NCBI GenBank assembly: GCA_021838005.1
Contig: JAKCEK010000007.1
Span: 1-32,119 of the forward strand
DNA length: 32,119 bases
Direction of reading: 5' to 3'
Source of the DNA: Actinomycetes bacterium
Lineage (GTDB): Bacteria; Actinomycetota; Acidimicrobiia; Acidimicrobiales; RAAP-2
Shown: positions 23,066 through 30,523 of the stretch, in pieces
How the letters are laid out: every line of letters begins with the position of its first letter
Numbering within the stretch: position 1 is the stretch's first letter
The notes under the pieces: model-generated
Database searches by the model: none
What the model was told of the DNA's origin: nothing
What the model saw: only the letters and a program-made list of their open reading frames with translations
Translations under genes and position numbers: made by a program

Positions 23066-25579
23066 GTGGTGATGCGACGAGAACCTTCGAGCGGCCGGGC
23101 CGACGCCGTCGGGCCCGACGGGGCCTCGCCGAGCGGGGCCTCGGAGTTGACCGACCCCAGTCGCCGCGCGGCGCTGTTCGACCTCTTTGTCGAGAATACG
23201 CCCACCGGCTTCGGTCTCGTGGACCGGGAGTTCCGCTACCTCGTCGTCAACGAGGTGTTCGCCAGCGGACACGGAATCCCGGCCGCCGATCACGTCGGCC
23301 GACCAGTCGCCGAGGTCGCCCCCCGGGCGTGGTCGCACCTTCGGCGCGTCTATGAGCGCGTGCTCGCCGGCGAGACCATCACCAACCTCCGCCTCACCGA
23401 AGAGCAGGTCTCAGAAGTTTCCCGGCACCGGCACTGGCTCGTGAGCTACTACCCCATGCGGGTCGACGATGAGGTGACCGCCATCGGCATCGTCGCCCAC
23501 GACGTCACCAACTTCCACCACGTCCAACGGTCGCTCGAGGAGCGCTCCCGCCTCTACGCGATGCTGGCCGAGACCAATCGGGCCGTGAGCGAGTCGGCGA
23601 GCCCGTCCGACCTCTTCGCGACGGTCTGTCGGATCGCCGTCGAGGTCGGGGGCTTCGCTCTCGCCTGGGTCGGGATCCCCCGCGACGGCCGGGTCGACGT
23701 CGCCACCCAGTACGGCCAGTCGGCGTACCTCGAGGAGATCCACGTGAGCCTCGACCCCGAGGACATCACCTCGCGCGGGCCGACCGGCCGCGCCCTGCGC
23801 GACGGCGAGCCCCAGGTCATCAACGACTTCCTGGCCGCCGACATGACCCTGCCGTGGCACCGGCGCGCGGCGGGCTTCGGGTTCCGGGCGTCGGCCTCCT
23901 TCCCCATCCGCGAGGGGGGGCGGGTCGTCGCCACCCTCGGCCTCTATTCCGAGAAGGTCGGCTTTTTCACCGACGAGCTAGTCCGAGCGCTCTCGGAGAT
24001 CACGCCGATCCTCTCGTTCGCCCTCGACCGCTTCGTCAACGAGCGGCTACGGGCGGCCGACGAGGAGATGCTGCGCACCCACGACCGGGCGCTGCGCGCG
24101 ATCAGCCAGGGCGTGCTCATCACCTCGGGCACCGACGAAAGTCGGGTTGTCTACGCCAGCCCCAGCTTCCTCACCCTCACCGGCTACCACGAGGAGGAGG
24201 TCCTCGGCCGCAGCGCGAGCTTGCTGAACGGCCCCGAGACCGCCCCCGAGGCCATCGCGGAGATCGTTCGAGCCATCGCCGAGGAGCGCGAAACGATCGT
24301 CGAACTCATGAACTACCGCAAGGACGGCTCAACGTTCTGGAACCGTCTCGCCCTCACCCCCGTCCTCGACGACAGGGGACGGGCCACGCACTTCGTCGGG
24401 GTGAACACCGACGTCACCGCCGAGCGTGAGATGGAACTCCAGCTCCTCCAGTCCCAAAAACTCGAGGCCCTCGGCACCCTCGCCGGCGGCGTGGCCCACG
24501 ACTTCAACAACATGCTCCTCGTGATCCGGGGATACTCGGGACTGCTCGCCCAGCGCTTAGAAGAGCCGTCACTGCGCGAGATGGCCCTGCGCATCGACGC
24601 CGCGGTCGAGAAGGCGGCCGACTTCACCCGGCGGCTCCTGACCTTCAGCCGGAGCCAGATGATCCGGCCCCAGCGCCTCGACCTGAGCGAGGTCGTGCGC
24701 GACGCCCTGCGCCTGCTCGAGCGAATGATCGGCGAGGACGTGGTCGTACGCCTCGACCTCGCCGACGACCTCGCCGCGATCGAGGTCGACCGGTCCCAGC
24801 TCGAACAGGCCATCTTGAACCTCGTCACCAACGCCCGCGAGGCGATGCCGCGGGGTGGGAGCCTCGAGGTGCGCACCGCCCTCGCCCACCTGGACCAGGA
24901 CTACGCCGAGCTCCACCCCGAGGTCACCCCCGGTCCCCACCTCCTGCTCCAGATCACCGACACCGGTGAGGGCATGACCGAGGCGACCCTCGCGCGCGCG
25001 TTCGAGCCGTTTTTCACCACCAAGCCGACCGGTACCGGGCTCGGCCTCTCCACCGTCTACGGCATCGTGCGCCGCAGCGGGGGCCACGTGCGCTTCTACA
25101 GCTCGCCCGGCGTCGGCACCACCGTCAAGGTCTACCTGCCCGCGGTTGGCGGCTCGCTCGAGGGGAGCCGACCGGCCCGTGCCGCGCGCGACTCGCTACG
25201 CGGCACCGAGACCCTCCTCGTCGTCGAGGACGTCGACGAGGCCCGCGACCTCGTGAGCGGCTACCTCGCCGACCTCGGCTACCGCGTGCTGGTTGCCGGC
25301 GACGGACTCGAGGCGCTCGAGCTGGCCGGCGCGGAGACCGGCCCCATCGGCGCCCTGGTCACCGACGTGGTGATGCCCCGGATGAACGGTCGCGAGCTCG
25401 CGGCGCGCCTCGTCGAGCGGCGCCCCGAGACGGCGGTGCTGTTCACCTCGGGGTACCCGAGTCCCGAGCACGACGCCGTCATCGCCCCGACGAGCCGCTC
25501 GGCCTTCCTCGAGAAGCCCTACGGACTCACCGACCTCGCTCACGTCGTGCGGGACCTGCTCGACGGGACCGCGACGTGA
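23066..25579 (+). CDS. Soluble hybrid histidine kinase (PAS-GAF-PAS-HisKA-HATPase-REC)
   Basis: An 837-residue kinase without membrane helices, so cytoplasmic. Domains in order: PAS (about 36-150), GAF (about 165-325), a second PAS (about 345-452), HisKA with H478 in GGVAHDFNNML, HATPase with LNLVTNAREAM, DTGEGM and GTGLGLSTVYGIV, and a receiver (about 712-835) with D767 in VTDVVMPRMNG and lysine in LEKPY. The second PAS resembles LOV domains (NYRKDGSTFWNRLALTPV, HFVGVNTDVT), but the photoactive Cys position in GRNCRFLQ is GRSASLLN (A384). The start may be GTG 23066, GTG 23069 or ATG 23072; TAGAGT lies upstream at 23047-23052. Its output partner is not in the window. It overlaps the nnr gene. 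Confidence 0.92.
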   Translation: MVMRREPSSGRADAVGPDGASPSGASELTDPSRRAALFDLFVENTPTGFGLVDREFRYLVVNEVFASGHGIPAADHVGRPVAEVAPRAWSHLRRVYERVLAGETITNLRLTEEQVSEVSRHRHWLVSYYPMRVDDEVTAIGIVAHDVTNFHHVQRSLEERSRLYAMLAETNRAVSESASPSDLFATVCRIAVEVGGFALAWVGIPRDGRVDVATQYGQSAYLEEIHVSLDPEDITSRGPTGRALRDGEPQVINDFLAADMTLPWHRRAAGFGFRASASFPIREGGRVVATLGLYSEKVGFFTDELVRALSEITPILSFALDRFVNERLRAADEEMLRTHDRALRAISQGVLITSGTDESRVVYASPSFLTLTGYHEEEVLGRSASLLNGPETAPEAIAEIVRAIAEERETIVELMNYRKDGSTFWNRLALTPVLDDRGRATHFVGVNTDVTAEREMELQLLQSQKLEALGTLAGGVAHDFNNMLLVIRGYSGLLAQRLEEPSLREMALRIDAAVEKAADFTRRLLTFSRSQMIRPQRLDLSEVVRDALRLLERMIGEDVVVRLDLADDLAAIEVDRSQLEQAILNLVTNAREAMPRGGSLEVRTALAHLDQDYAELHPEVTPGPHLLLQITDTGEGMTEATLARAFEPFFTTKPTGTGLGLSTVYGIVRRSGGHVRFYSSPGVGTTVKVYLPAVGGSLEGSRPARAARDSLRGTETLLVVEDVDEARDLVSGYLADLGYRVLVAGDGLEALELAGAETGPIGALVTDVVMPRMNGRELAARLVERRPETAVLFTSGYPSPEHDAVIAPTSRSAFLEKPYGLTDLAHVVRDLLDGTAT

Positions 25580-26883
25580 GACCGCTACTCGACACCGCGG
25601 CCATGCGCGCGGCCGACGCCGCCGCGATCGCTCTCGTGGGTTCCCCGGCCCTCGTGCGCCGCGCCGGGGTGGCCGTCGCCCAGGAGTGCCGCACGCTCCT
25701 CGGCTCGCTCTACGGGCGGCGCGTCGTGGTCGTCGTGGGCCCGGGCCTCAACGGGGCCGATGGAAGGGTCGCCGCCGGATGGCTCGCGCGTCGCGGCGCC
25801 CGCGTCGAAGTCGTCCCGGTGGCCGATCAGCCGGCCGTCCTTTCGGGCTACGACCTGGTCGTGGACGCGGCCTTCGGCCTGGGCTGCTCGCGTCCCTACC
25901 ACGCGCCGGTGGCCGACGCCCCGGTGGTGGCCGTCGACCTGCCCTCGGGCGTCGACGCCGATACCGGCGACCTGTGGGGCGCCCCCGCGCGCGCGACGCT
26001 GACCGTCGCCCTCGGAGCTCTGAAGCCGGCCCACGTGACCGGGCCCGCGGCCGGCCTGGCCGGACGCGTCGTCGTGCACCGGCTCGGCATCGTCCCCTCC
26101 TCGCGCGACGGCGTCGTCGAGGACGCCGATCTCGCGGGCTACGTCTCTCGTGCCGACGACGACCACAAATGGCGTCACGCGGTCGTCGCGCTCGTCGGCT
26201 CGCCCCTGATGCCCGGCGCGGCACGCCTCGTGGCGGAGGGCGCGCTCGCCGGAGGGGCCTCGATGGTGCGCGTGGCGAGCCGCGCCGACGTGACGGGGCT
26301 CGACCTGCCGGCGGAGGTCGTGCGCGTCGCGACCGGGTCGATCGACCCCCGGGCGCGCGCCGTCGTCGCGGGACCCGGGCTCGGCGAGGGGGCGGCCGCG
26401 TGGCTCGCGCCGATCCTCGCGCGCACCCCCTCACCCGTCGTCCTCGACGCCGACGGGCTCGACCCCACGCTCGTCGCCGCCCGTCGCCCCGACGGCCCGA
26501 CCTGGGTCCTGACCCCCCACGAGGGGGAGTTCGCGCGTCTCACCGGCCGGCCCGTCCCCCCGGACCGGCTCGGGGCCGCGCGCGCGCTCGCCGTCGCGAC
26601 CGGGTGCGTCGTGCTGCTGAAGGGCCCGGTCACGATCGTCGCCGCGCCCGACGGCACGACCCGGGTAGTCACCTCGGGCACCCCGGCCCTCGCCACGGCC
26701 GGGACCGGTGACGTACTGGCCGGACTGATCGCCGGCGCCCTCGCCCGCGGTCACGACCCCCTCGAGGCGGCCGCCCTCTCGGCCCACCTCCACGGTCGCG
26801 CCGGCGCTCGCCTCGGACCCTACGCCGGGGCGTCGGCCCTGCCCCGGCTCGTCGGCGAGGTCCTGGCCCGTCGGGGGCGATAG
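25576..26883 (+). CDS. nnr: Bifunctional NAD(P)H-hydrate epimerase/ADP-dependent dehydratase
   Basis: A 435-residue two-domain repair enzyme that restores damaged NADHX and NADPHX. The N-terminal YjeF_N epimerase (about 1-175) shows the loop GPGLNGADGRVAAGWLARRGA (usually GNNGGDG) and LVVDAAFGLG and AVDLPSGVDADTG. The C-terminal carbohydrate-kinase-like dehydratase (about 195-435) has VVLDADGLD, LTPHEGEFARLTG, VLLKGPVTIV and TAGTGDVLAGLIAG. It is somewhat shorter than typical fusions (about 500 residues). GTG at 25576 overlaps the stop of the hybrid kinase as GTGA, an unusual coupling. It is followed by a hairpin. Confidence 0.92.
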   Translation: MRPLLDTAAMRAADAAAIALVGSPALVRRAGVAVAQECRTLLGSLYGRRVVVVVGPGLNGADGRVAAGWLARRGARVEVVPVADQPAVLSGYDLVVDAAFGLGCSRPYHAPVADAPVVAVDLPSGVDADTGDLWGAPARATLTVALGALKPAHVTGPAAGLAGRVVVHRLGIVPSSRDGVVEDADLAGYVSRADDDHKWRHAVVALVGSPLMPGAARLVAEGALAGGASMVRVASRADVTGLDLPAEVVRVATGSIDPRARAVVAGPGLGEGAAAWLAPILARTPSPVVLDADGLDPTLVAARRPDGPTWVLTPHEGEFARLTGRPVPPDRLGAARALAVATGCVVLLKGPVTIVAAPDGTTRVVTSGTPALATAGTGDVLAGLIAGALARGHDPLEAAALSAHLHGRAGARLGPYAGASALPRLVGEVLARRGR

Positions 26884-26936
26884 GCGAAGCATTTCTCGCT
26901 CTTGCGCGCCGCGACCGCTACGTAGGACGCGGGCCC

Positions 26937-26953
26937 CGGGCGCGTGGCGCCCG
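26937..26953 (+). terminator. Hairpin after the nnr gene
   Basis: CGGGCGC-GTG-GCGCCCG is a perfect 7-bp stem with a 3-base loop, 53 bp after the stop. No T-tract. Just downstream, GCGTGATGAGGCG (26955-26967) is repeated at 26971-26983 with one mismatch. The rest of 26884-27032 shows no gene. Confidence 0.4.
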
Positions 26954-27032
26954 AGCGTGATGAGGCGAGGGCGTGACGAGGCGGTGGGGTGACCGGTGCG
27001 GCGCGCGGCGCGTCCGGAGGCGCCCGACGACG

Positions 27033-27101
27033 TTCCTCGCCCAGCCCTACCCCATGGACGAGCTCGTCGGGCGGGTCAGCGAGCTCCTCGGGGCGAGGTG
27101 A
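27033..27101 (+). pseudogene. C-terminal remnant of a response-regulator receiver domain
   Basis: The 22 codons before TGA 27099-27101 read FLAQPYPMDELVGRVSELLG plus AR. This matches the end of a receiver domain, where a Lys-Pro-aromatic motif precedes the last helix (FLxKPYxxxELxxxV). The conserved lysine is Gln here. Upstream the frame has no receiver similarity and no convincing start, so only the 3' end of a former gene is left. The receiver of the nearby hybrid kinase ends in a similar but clearly different way (FLEKPYGLTDLAHVVRDLL). The stop abuts the stop of the convergent SDR gene. Confidence 0.5.
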
Positions 27102-27869
27102 CTAGATCGCCGGCGAGAGCCCGCCGTCGACGGCGAGTCCCACGCCGGTGACGTAGCTCGCGCGCGGCGACAGCAGGAAGGCCGCCACGTCGGCGAACTC
27201 CTCGGCCCGGCCCACCCGCCCGAGGGCGATGGGTCGCGACGCCGCCATCTCGCGGTAGAGGGCGTCGGGGGCGAGCCCGGCCTCGCGGGCACGCCGCTCC
27301 CACTGGCCCGACTCGACGAGGCCGACGAGGAGGGCGTTCACCCGCACCCCGCGCGGTCCGGCTTCGTGGCTGAGGGCCTTGGTGAGGGCCAGCCCCGCCG
27401 CCCGGCTGGCGGCGGTGGGCGTGGAGTCACCCGGCGGGGTGCGGGCCATGATCGTGAGCACGTTCAGCACCGACCCGCCCGTCGCCGCGAGGTCGTCGAG
27501 GCACAGTCGCGCGAGGCGCACCGCCGCGATGACCTTGAGTTCGAGGTCCGCTCGCCAGACCTCGTCGGTCGAGTCGGCGACGGGGCCCCCGGCGGTGCGC
27601 CCGGCGTTGTTCACGAGTCCGTCGATCCGCCCGAATCGCTCGCGCGCGGCCTCGACGAAGTCAGCCACCTCCGCGGGCGCCGTGACGTCGGCGCGCACGC
27701 ACAGGGCCCCCGGTCCGAGGGTGCTCTCGGCGCGGGCGAGGCGCTGCGCGTCGCGCCCGCAGACCGCAACGTGGGCCCCCTCGTCGACGAGGGTCCGGGC
27801 CAGCGCGAGGCCGAGCCCGTCGGTGCCGCCGGTGATGACAAAGGCGCGCTCGCCGAGCCCGAGGTCCAT
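27102..27869 (-). CDS. SDR family protein with an altered active site
   Basis: A 255-residue short-chain dehydrogenase/reductase fold. The cofactor-binding TGGTDGLG (13-20) and structural NNAG (87-90) motifs are intact, and CGRD after the second strand suggests NADP(H) preference. The catalytic residues are not: where classical members have Ser, Tyr and Lys (S...YxxxK, with the tyrosine 13 residues after the serine), this protein has T139, T152 and R156. It ends VTGVGLAVDGGLSPAI, a typical SDR tail. ATG at 27869 has TAGGGT six bases upstream, so it is probably leaderless. It may be a non-catalytic binder or use another mechanism. Confidence 0.88.
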   Translation of the reverse strand: MDLGLGERAFVITGGTDGLGLALARTLVDEGAHVAVCGRDAQRLARAESTLGPGALCVRADVTAPAEVADFVEAARERFGRIDGLVNNAGRTAGGPVADSTDEVWRADLELKVIAAVRLARLCLDDLAATGGSVLNVLTIMARTPPGDSTPTAASRAAGLALTKALSHEAGPRGVRVNALLVGLVESGQWERRAREAGLAPDALYREMAASRPIALGRVGRAEEFADVAAFLLSPRASYVTGVGLAVDGGLSPAI

Positions 27870-27881
27870 CGGCCCACCCTA
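27870..27881 (-). promoter_or_regulatory. -10 box of the SDR gene (leaderless)
   Basis: On the minus strand TAGGGT (27876-27881) is followed by six bases and ATG at 27869. It lies in the short gap after the DUF2630 gene, so the SDR may be transcribed separately from pirin-DUF2630. Confidence 0.4.
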
Positions 27882-27888
27882 CCGACGG

Positions 27889-28131
27889 CTACTGCAGGTA
27901 GCCCTCGACCGTGGACTCGCTGCGCACCGTGGCCTCGTCGGGGTCGAGTCCGGCGACCCGACGGGCCCGGCGCTGGCGCAACAGGTCGTAGCACTGGTCC
28001 AACTGGACCTCGATCTCGTGCAGCCTCACTCGCTCGGCCTCACTCGGGCGCGCACCCGGGTGGGCCTCTTCGAGGGCCAACTCCTCCTCGGAGAGCCGTT
28101 CAATCTGTTCGATGATGGTGCCGTCGTTCAT
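27889..28131 (-). CDS. DUF2630 family protein
   Basis: An 80-residue, highly charged protein of unknown function. The sequence MNDGTIIEQIERLSEEE, the block LDQCYDLLRQRRARRVAGLDPDEA and the ending VEGYLQ match the actinobacterial DUF2630 family, which is predicted to form helices or a coiled coil. There is no signal or membrane segment. GGGAGG sits six bases before ATG 28131. It follows the pirin gene by 20 bp and is probably in the same transcript. The ORF-track version from 28824 is a wrong upstream extension. Confidence 0.88.
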   Translation of the reverse strand: MNDGTIIEQIERLSEEELALEEAHPGARPSEAERVRLHEIEVQLDQCYDLLRQRRARRVAGLDPDEATVRSESTVEGYLQ

Positions 28132-28151
28132 CGCCACCTCCCACGACCAAC

Positions 28152-29168
28152 CTAGGGCCGCTCGACGGGTCGCGCTCGAGGCTCGGGCGGCGCCGAGCGC
28201 GCGACGTGGGGCATGAGGGCCCCGGGGGGGATCACGCCGAGGCGACCCCTCTGGTAGTCCTCGAGGGCCTGGGCGATCTCGGCGCGCGTATTCATCACGA
28301 AGGGCCCGTAGTGTTCGACGGGCTCGCCGATGGGCCGCCCGCCGAGCACGAGGACCTCGAAGAGGTGGTCGGGGGTATCCGGGCGGGAGTCGGCACCGAG
28401 GCGCAGCCACCCGCCTCGGTCGAAGCTCGCGAGCTGACCCGTCGACACCGGGCGGCGCTCGGAGCCGACGTACCCCCGCCCCGCCAGGACGTAGACGAGG
28501 GCGTTGAAGCCCGGCTCCCAGGGCAGGTCCAGTTGCGCGCCCGCGCGCAGGGTGACGTGGGCCAGGGTCATGGGGGTGTGGGTCGAGCCCGGGCCGCGGT
28601 GGGGGCCGACGGCGCCGGCCACGACGCGCACGAGCGCCCCGGCGTCGGGCGAGGCGACGAGCGCGACCTCTTCGGCCTCGAGGCTCTGGTAGGCGGGCGG
28701 GATCATCTTGTCTCTGGCCGGCAGGTTCACCCACAGCTGGATCCCGTGGAAGAGCCCACCCGACTCGACGAGCTCCTCGGGGGGCGTCTCGATGTGCAGT
28801 ATCCCCTGGCCGGCCGTCATCCACTGGGTCGAGCCGTTGGTGATGAGCCCGCCCCCGCCGTGGGAGTCCTGGTGCTGGAAGGTGCCGTCGATCATGTAGG
28901 TGACGGTCTCGAACCCCCGGTGCGGGTGCCAGGGGGTCCCCTTGGGCTCGCCCGGGGCGTAGTCGACCTCACCCATCTGGTCCATGTGCACGAAGGGGTC
29001 GAGGGCCACGAGCGACAGGCCGGCGAAGGCCCGCCGGACGGGGAAGCCCTCGCCCTCGAGCCCGCGCGGGGCCGTCGTCACCGTCGCGACCGACCGCTCG
29101 TCGGCCGGTTCGGCGACGGGCTCCAGGCGCGCCAGGACCGTCCAGTCCCCGGGGGTGAGTGCCGGCAT
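28152..29168 (-). CDS. Pirin family protein
   Basis: A 338-residue bicupin. The N-terminal cupin carries the metal site in GTPWHPHRGFETVTYMIDG (about 77-95) and the further ligands in GILHIETPPEE; the second cupin (about 225-300) has lost such residues, as usual. Bacterial pirins bind Fe or other metals, and several are quercetin 2,3-dioxygenase-like or act in oxidative stress and metabolism; the actual role here is unknown. ATG at 29168 has AGGAGG four to five bases upstream. A -10-like TAGTCT lies at about 29195 on the minus strand. Co-transcribed with DUF2630. Confidence 0.92.
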   Translation of the reverse strand: MPALTPGDWTVLARLEPVAEPADERSVATVTTAPRGLEGEGFPVRRAFAGLSLVALDPFVHMDQMGEVDYAPGEPKGTPWHPHRGFETVTYMIDGTFQHQDSHGGGGLITNGSTQWMTAGQGILHIETPPEELVESGGLFHGIQLWVNLPARDKMIPPAYQSLEAEEVALVASPDAGALVRVVAGAVGPHRGPGSTHTPMTLAHVTLRAGAQLDLPWEPGFNALVYVLAGRGYVGSERRPVSTGQLASFDRGGWLRLGADSRPDTPDHLFEVLVLGGRPIGEPVEHYGPFVMNTRAEIAQALEDYQRGRLGVIPPGALMPHVARSAPPEPRARPVERP

Positions 29169-29257
29169 GTGACCTCCTCTAGGACAATTCCCAGACTACG
29201 GGCGGGTTTGTCAGCCAACGCACAGCCGACTCACACCGGTTTCCAAGCTCCCCCCGA

Positions 29258-29299
29258 CATAGTGGGGAAGTCCGAGCGGACGAACCTAAGGAGAGAGTG
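29258..29299 (+). promoter_or_regulatory. Leader and ribosome binding site of the exported repeat protein
   Basis: A possible -10 box (CATAGT, near 29259) precedes a short leader with AAGGAGAG (29288-29295). This favours ATG 29300 over the overlapping GTG 29297 as the start. Confidence 0.4.
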
Positions 29300-30442
29300 A
29301 TGACCAACCCCACCCCCGCAGTACTCGGCCGGTCGCTGGCCGCACTCGCGGTGACGGCCGGCCTCGGGCTCGGTGTCGCCAGCGTGGCGGGCGCCGCCGG
29401 CCACGGACGGGGCCGGAGCCACGACAACGGTGGCGGAGGCGACCACGCCGCGGGCTACGTGATGGCCATGACGGCCACGACGCTCAACGTCGAGAGCGCG
29501 GGCGGCGTGACCACGACCTACACGATCAGCCCCACGACGACCTACACCCTCGACGGTCGGGCCGCCACCGCGGCCCTGCTCGTGGTCGGTGACCGCGTCG
29601 AGGTGGCGACCGCCCCGGGCGCACCCACGACGGCGACCTCGGTCAACATCGACCTCGCCGAGATCCGCGGCCTCGTGCTCTCCAACTCGGGCTCCACGAT
29701 CCTCGTGATCGGCCCCGAGGGCTTCACCCGCACGATCCAGGCCGGCGCCTCGACCGTCGTGACCTCCGGCGGACAGACCACGGCGCTGAACTCGATCACC
29801 CCGGGCGAGTCGATCGTCGCTGAGGGCACTGTGGACTCGACCGGCACGATCCTCGACGCCACCACCATCACGGTGCGCGCCCCCGAGCAGCAGCAGCAGT
29901 CCGAGCGCGCCTCGGGCGTCGTCTCGGCCGTCACGCCGGGCGTCTCGGTGACCATCGGCGGTGACCACGGCGCGGGCGCGACCTACACCCTGACCAGCTC
30001 GACGACCTACACCGAGGGGCCCACCACGGTGCCCGCGAGCGACCTCTTGGTGGGTGAGCACGTCTGGATCACGACGGCCCCCGGGGCCCCCACGACCGCC
30101 GCGTCCATCAACATCCGCCCGCTGGTGGTGCGCGGGAGGATCGCCACGGTCGGCACCGGCACCTTCGGCGTGACCCACGACGGCACCACGACGACCGTCG
30201 TCATCGAGCCGACGACCAAGGTCTACGTGCAGGGCCAGCTCGCCGCCGCGACGGTCACCTTCACCACCGGTGAGCGCGTGGTCGTGGCCGGCCTGCCCGA
30301 CGCGACGAGCGCGTCGACCCTCGACGCCCAGGTGATCGAGGTGGGCACCGGTGAGGGCTGGGGCCCGCTCGGGCCCGGCCTCGGCCTGATGGGCAACGGC
30401 AGCAGTCAGGGCAACGGCAACCACCGCGGACACCAGCGCTAG
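29300..30442 (+). CDS. Exported protein of four tandem beta-rich modules (DUF5666-like)
   Basis: A 380-residue protein with a Sec signal peptide (about 1-33, cleavage near AGAA). After a Gly/His/Asn-rich segment come four modules of about 70 residues: A1 (about 52-117), B1 (118-192), A2 (204-272) and B2 (273-348). A1 and A2 end in almost the same words, TAPGAPTTATSVNI and TAPGAPTTAASINI, and B1 and B2 match more loosely, so an A-B pair has been duplicated. A QQQQ linker joins the pairs. The tail is again Gly/Asn/His-rich. There are no cysteines. The modules are rich in Thr/Val and fit the beta-barrel DUF5666 type. The function is unknown; extracellular matrix, adhesion or metal binding are possible. 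Confidence 0.8.
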   Translation: MTNPTPAVLGRSLAALAVTAGLGLGVASVAGAAGHGRGRSHDNGGGGDHAAGYVMAMTATTLNVESAGGVTTTYTISPTTTYTLDGRAATAALLVVGDRVEVATAPGAPTTATSVNIDLAEIRGLVLSNSGSTILVIGPEGFTRTIQAGASTVVTSGGQTTALNSITPGESIVAEGTVDSTGTILDATTITVRAPEQQQQSERASGVVSAVTPGVSVTIGGDHGAGATYTLTSSTTYTEGPTTVPASDLLVGEHVWITTAPGAPTTAASINIRPLVVRGRIATVGTGTFGVTHDGTTTTVVIEPTTKVYVQGQLAAATVTFTTGERVVVAGLPDATSASTLDAQVIEVGTGEGWGPLGPGLGLMGNGSSQGNGNHRGHQR

Positions 30443-30455
30443 ACCCTCGCCTCCC

Positions 30456-30500
30456 CCGCCGCCCCGGCCCGACACCCTTGCACCCGGGCCGGGGCGGCGG
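30456..30500 (+). terminator. Strong hairpin terminator after the exported repeat protein
   Basis: CCGCCGCCCCGGCCCG (30456-30471) pairs perfectly over 16 bp with 30485-30500 around a 13-base loop. No T-tract follows. It insulates the downstream HAD gene. Confidence 0.75.
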
Positions 30501-30523
30501 CTCGTCCGTGAGAGACTGGAGGG

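Noticed and set aside
24080-24430. Blue-light (LOV) photoreceptor function for the hybrid kinase
   Set aside because: The adduct-forming cysteine is replaced by alanine, so canonical LOV photochemistry is unlikely.
26955-26983. Two near-identical 13-bp direct repeats as a possible repeat array or plasmid iteron
   Set aside because: Only two copies with one mismatch, no further copies and no replication gene nearby.
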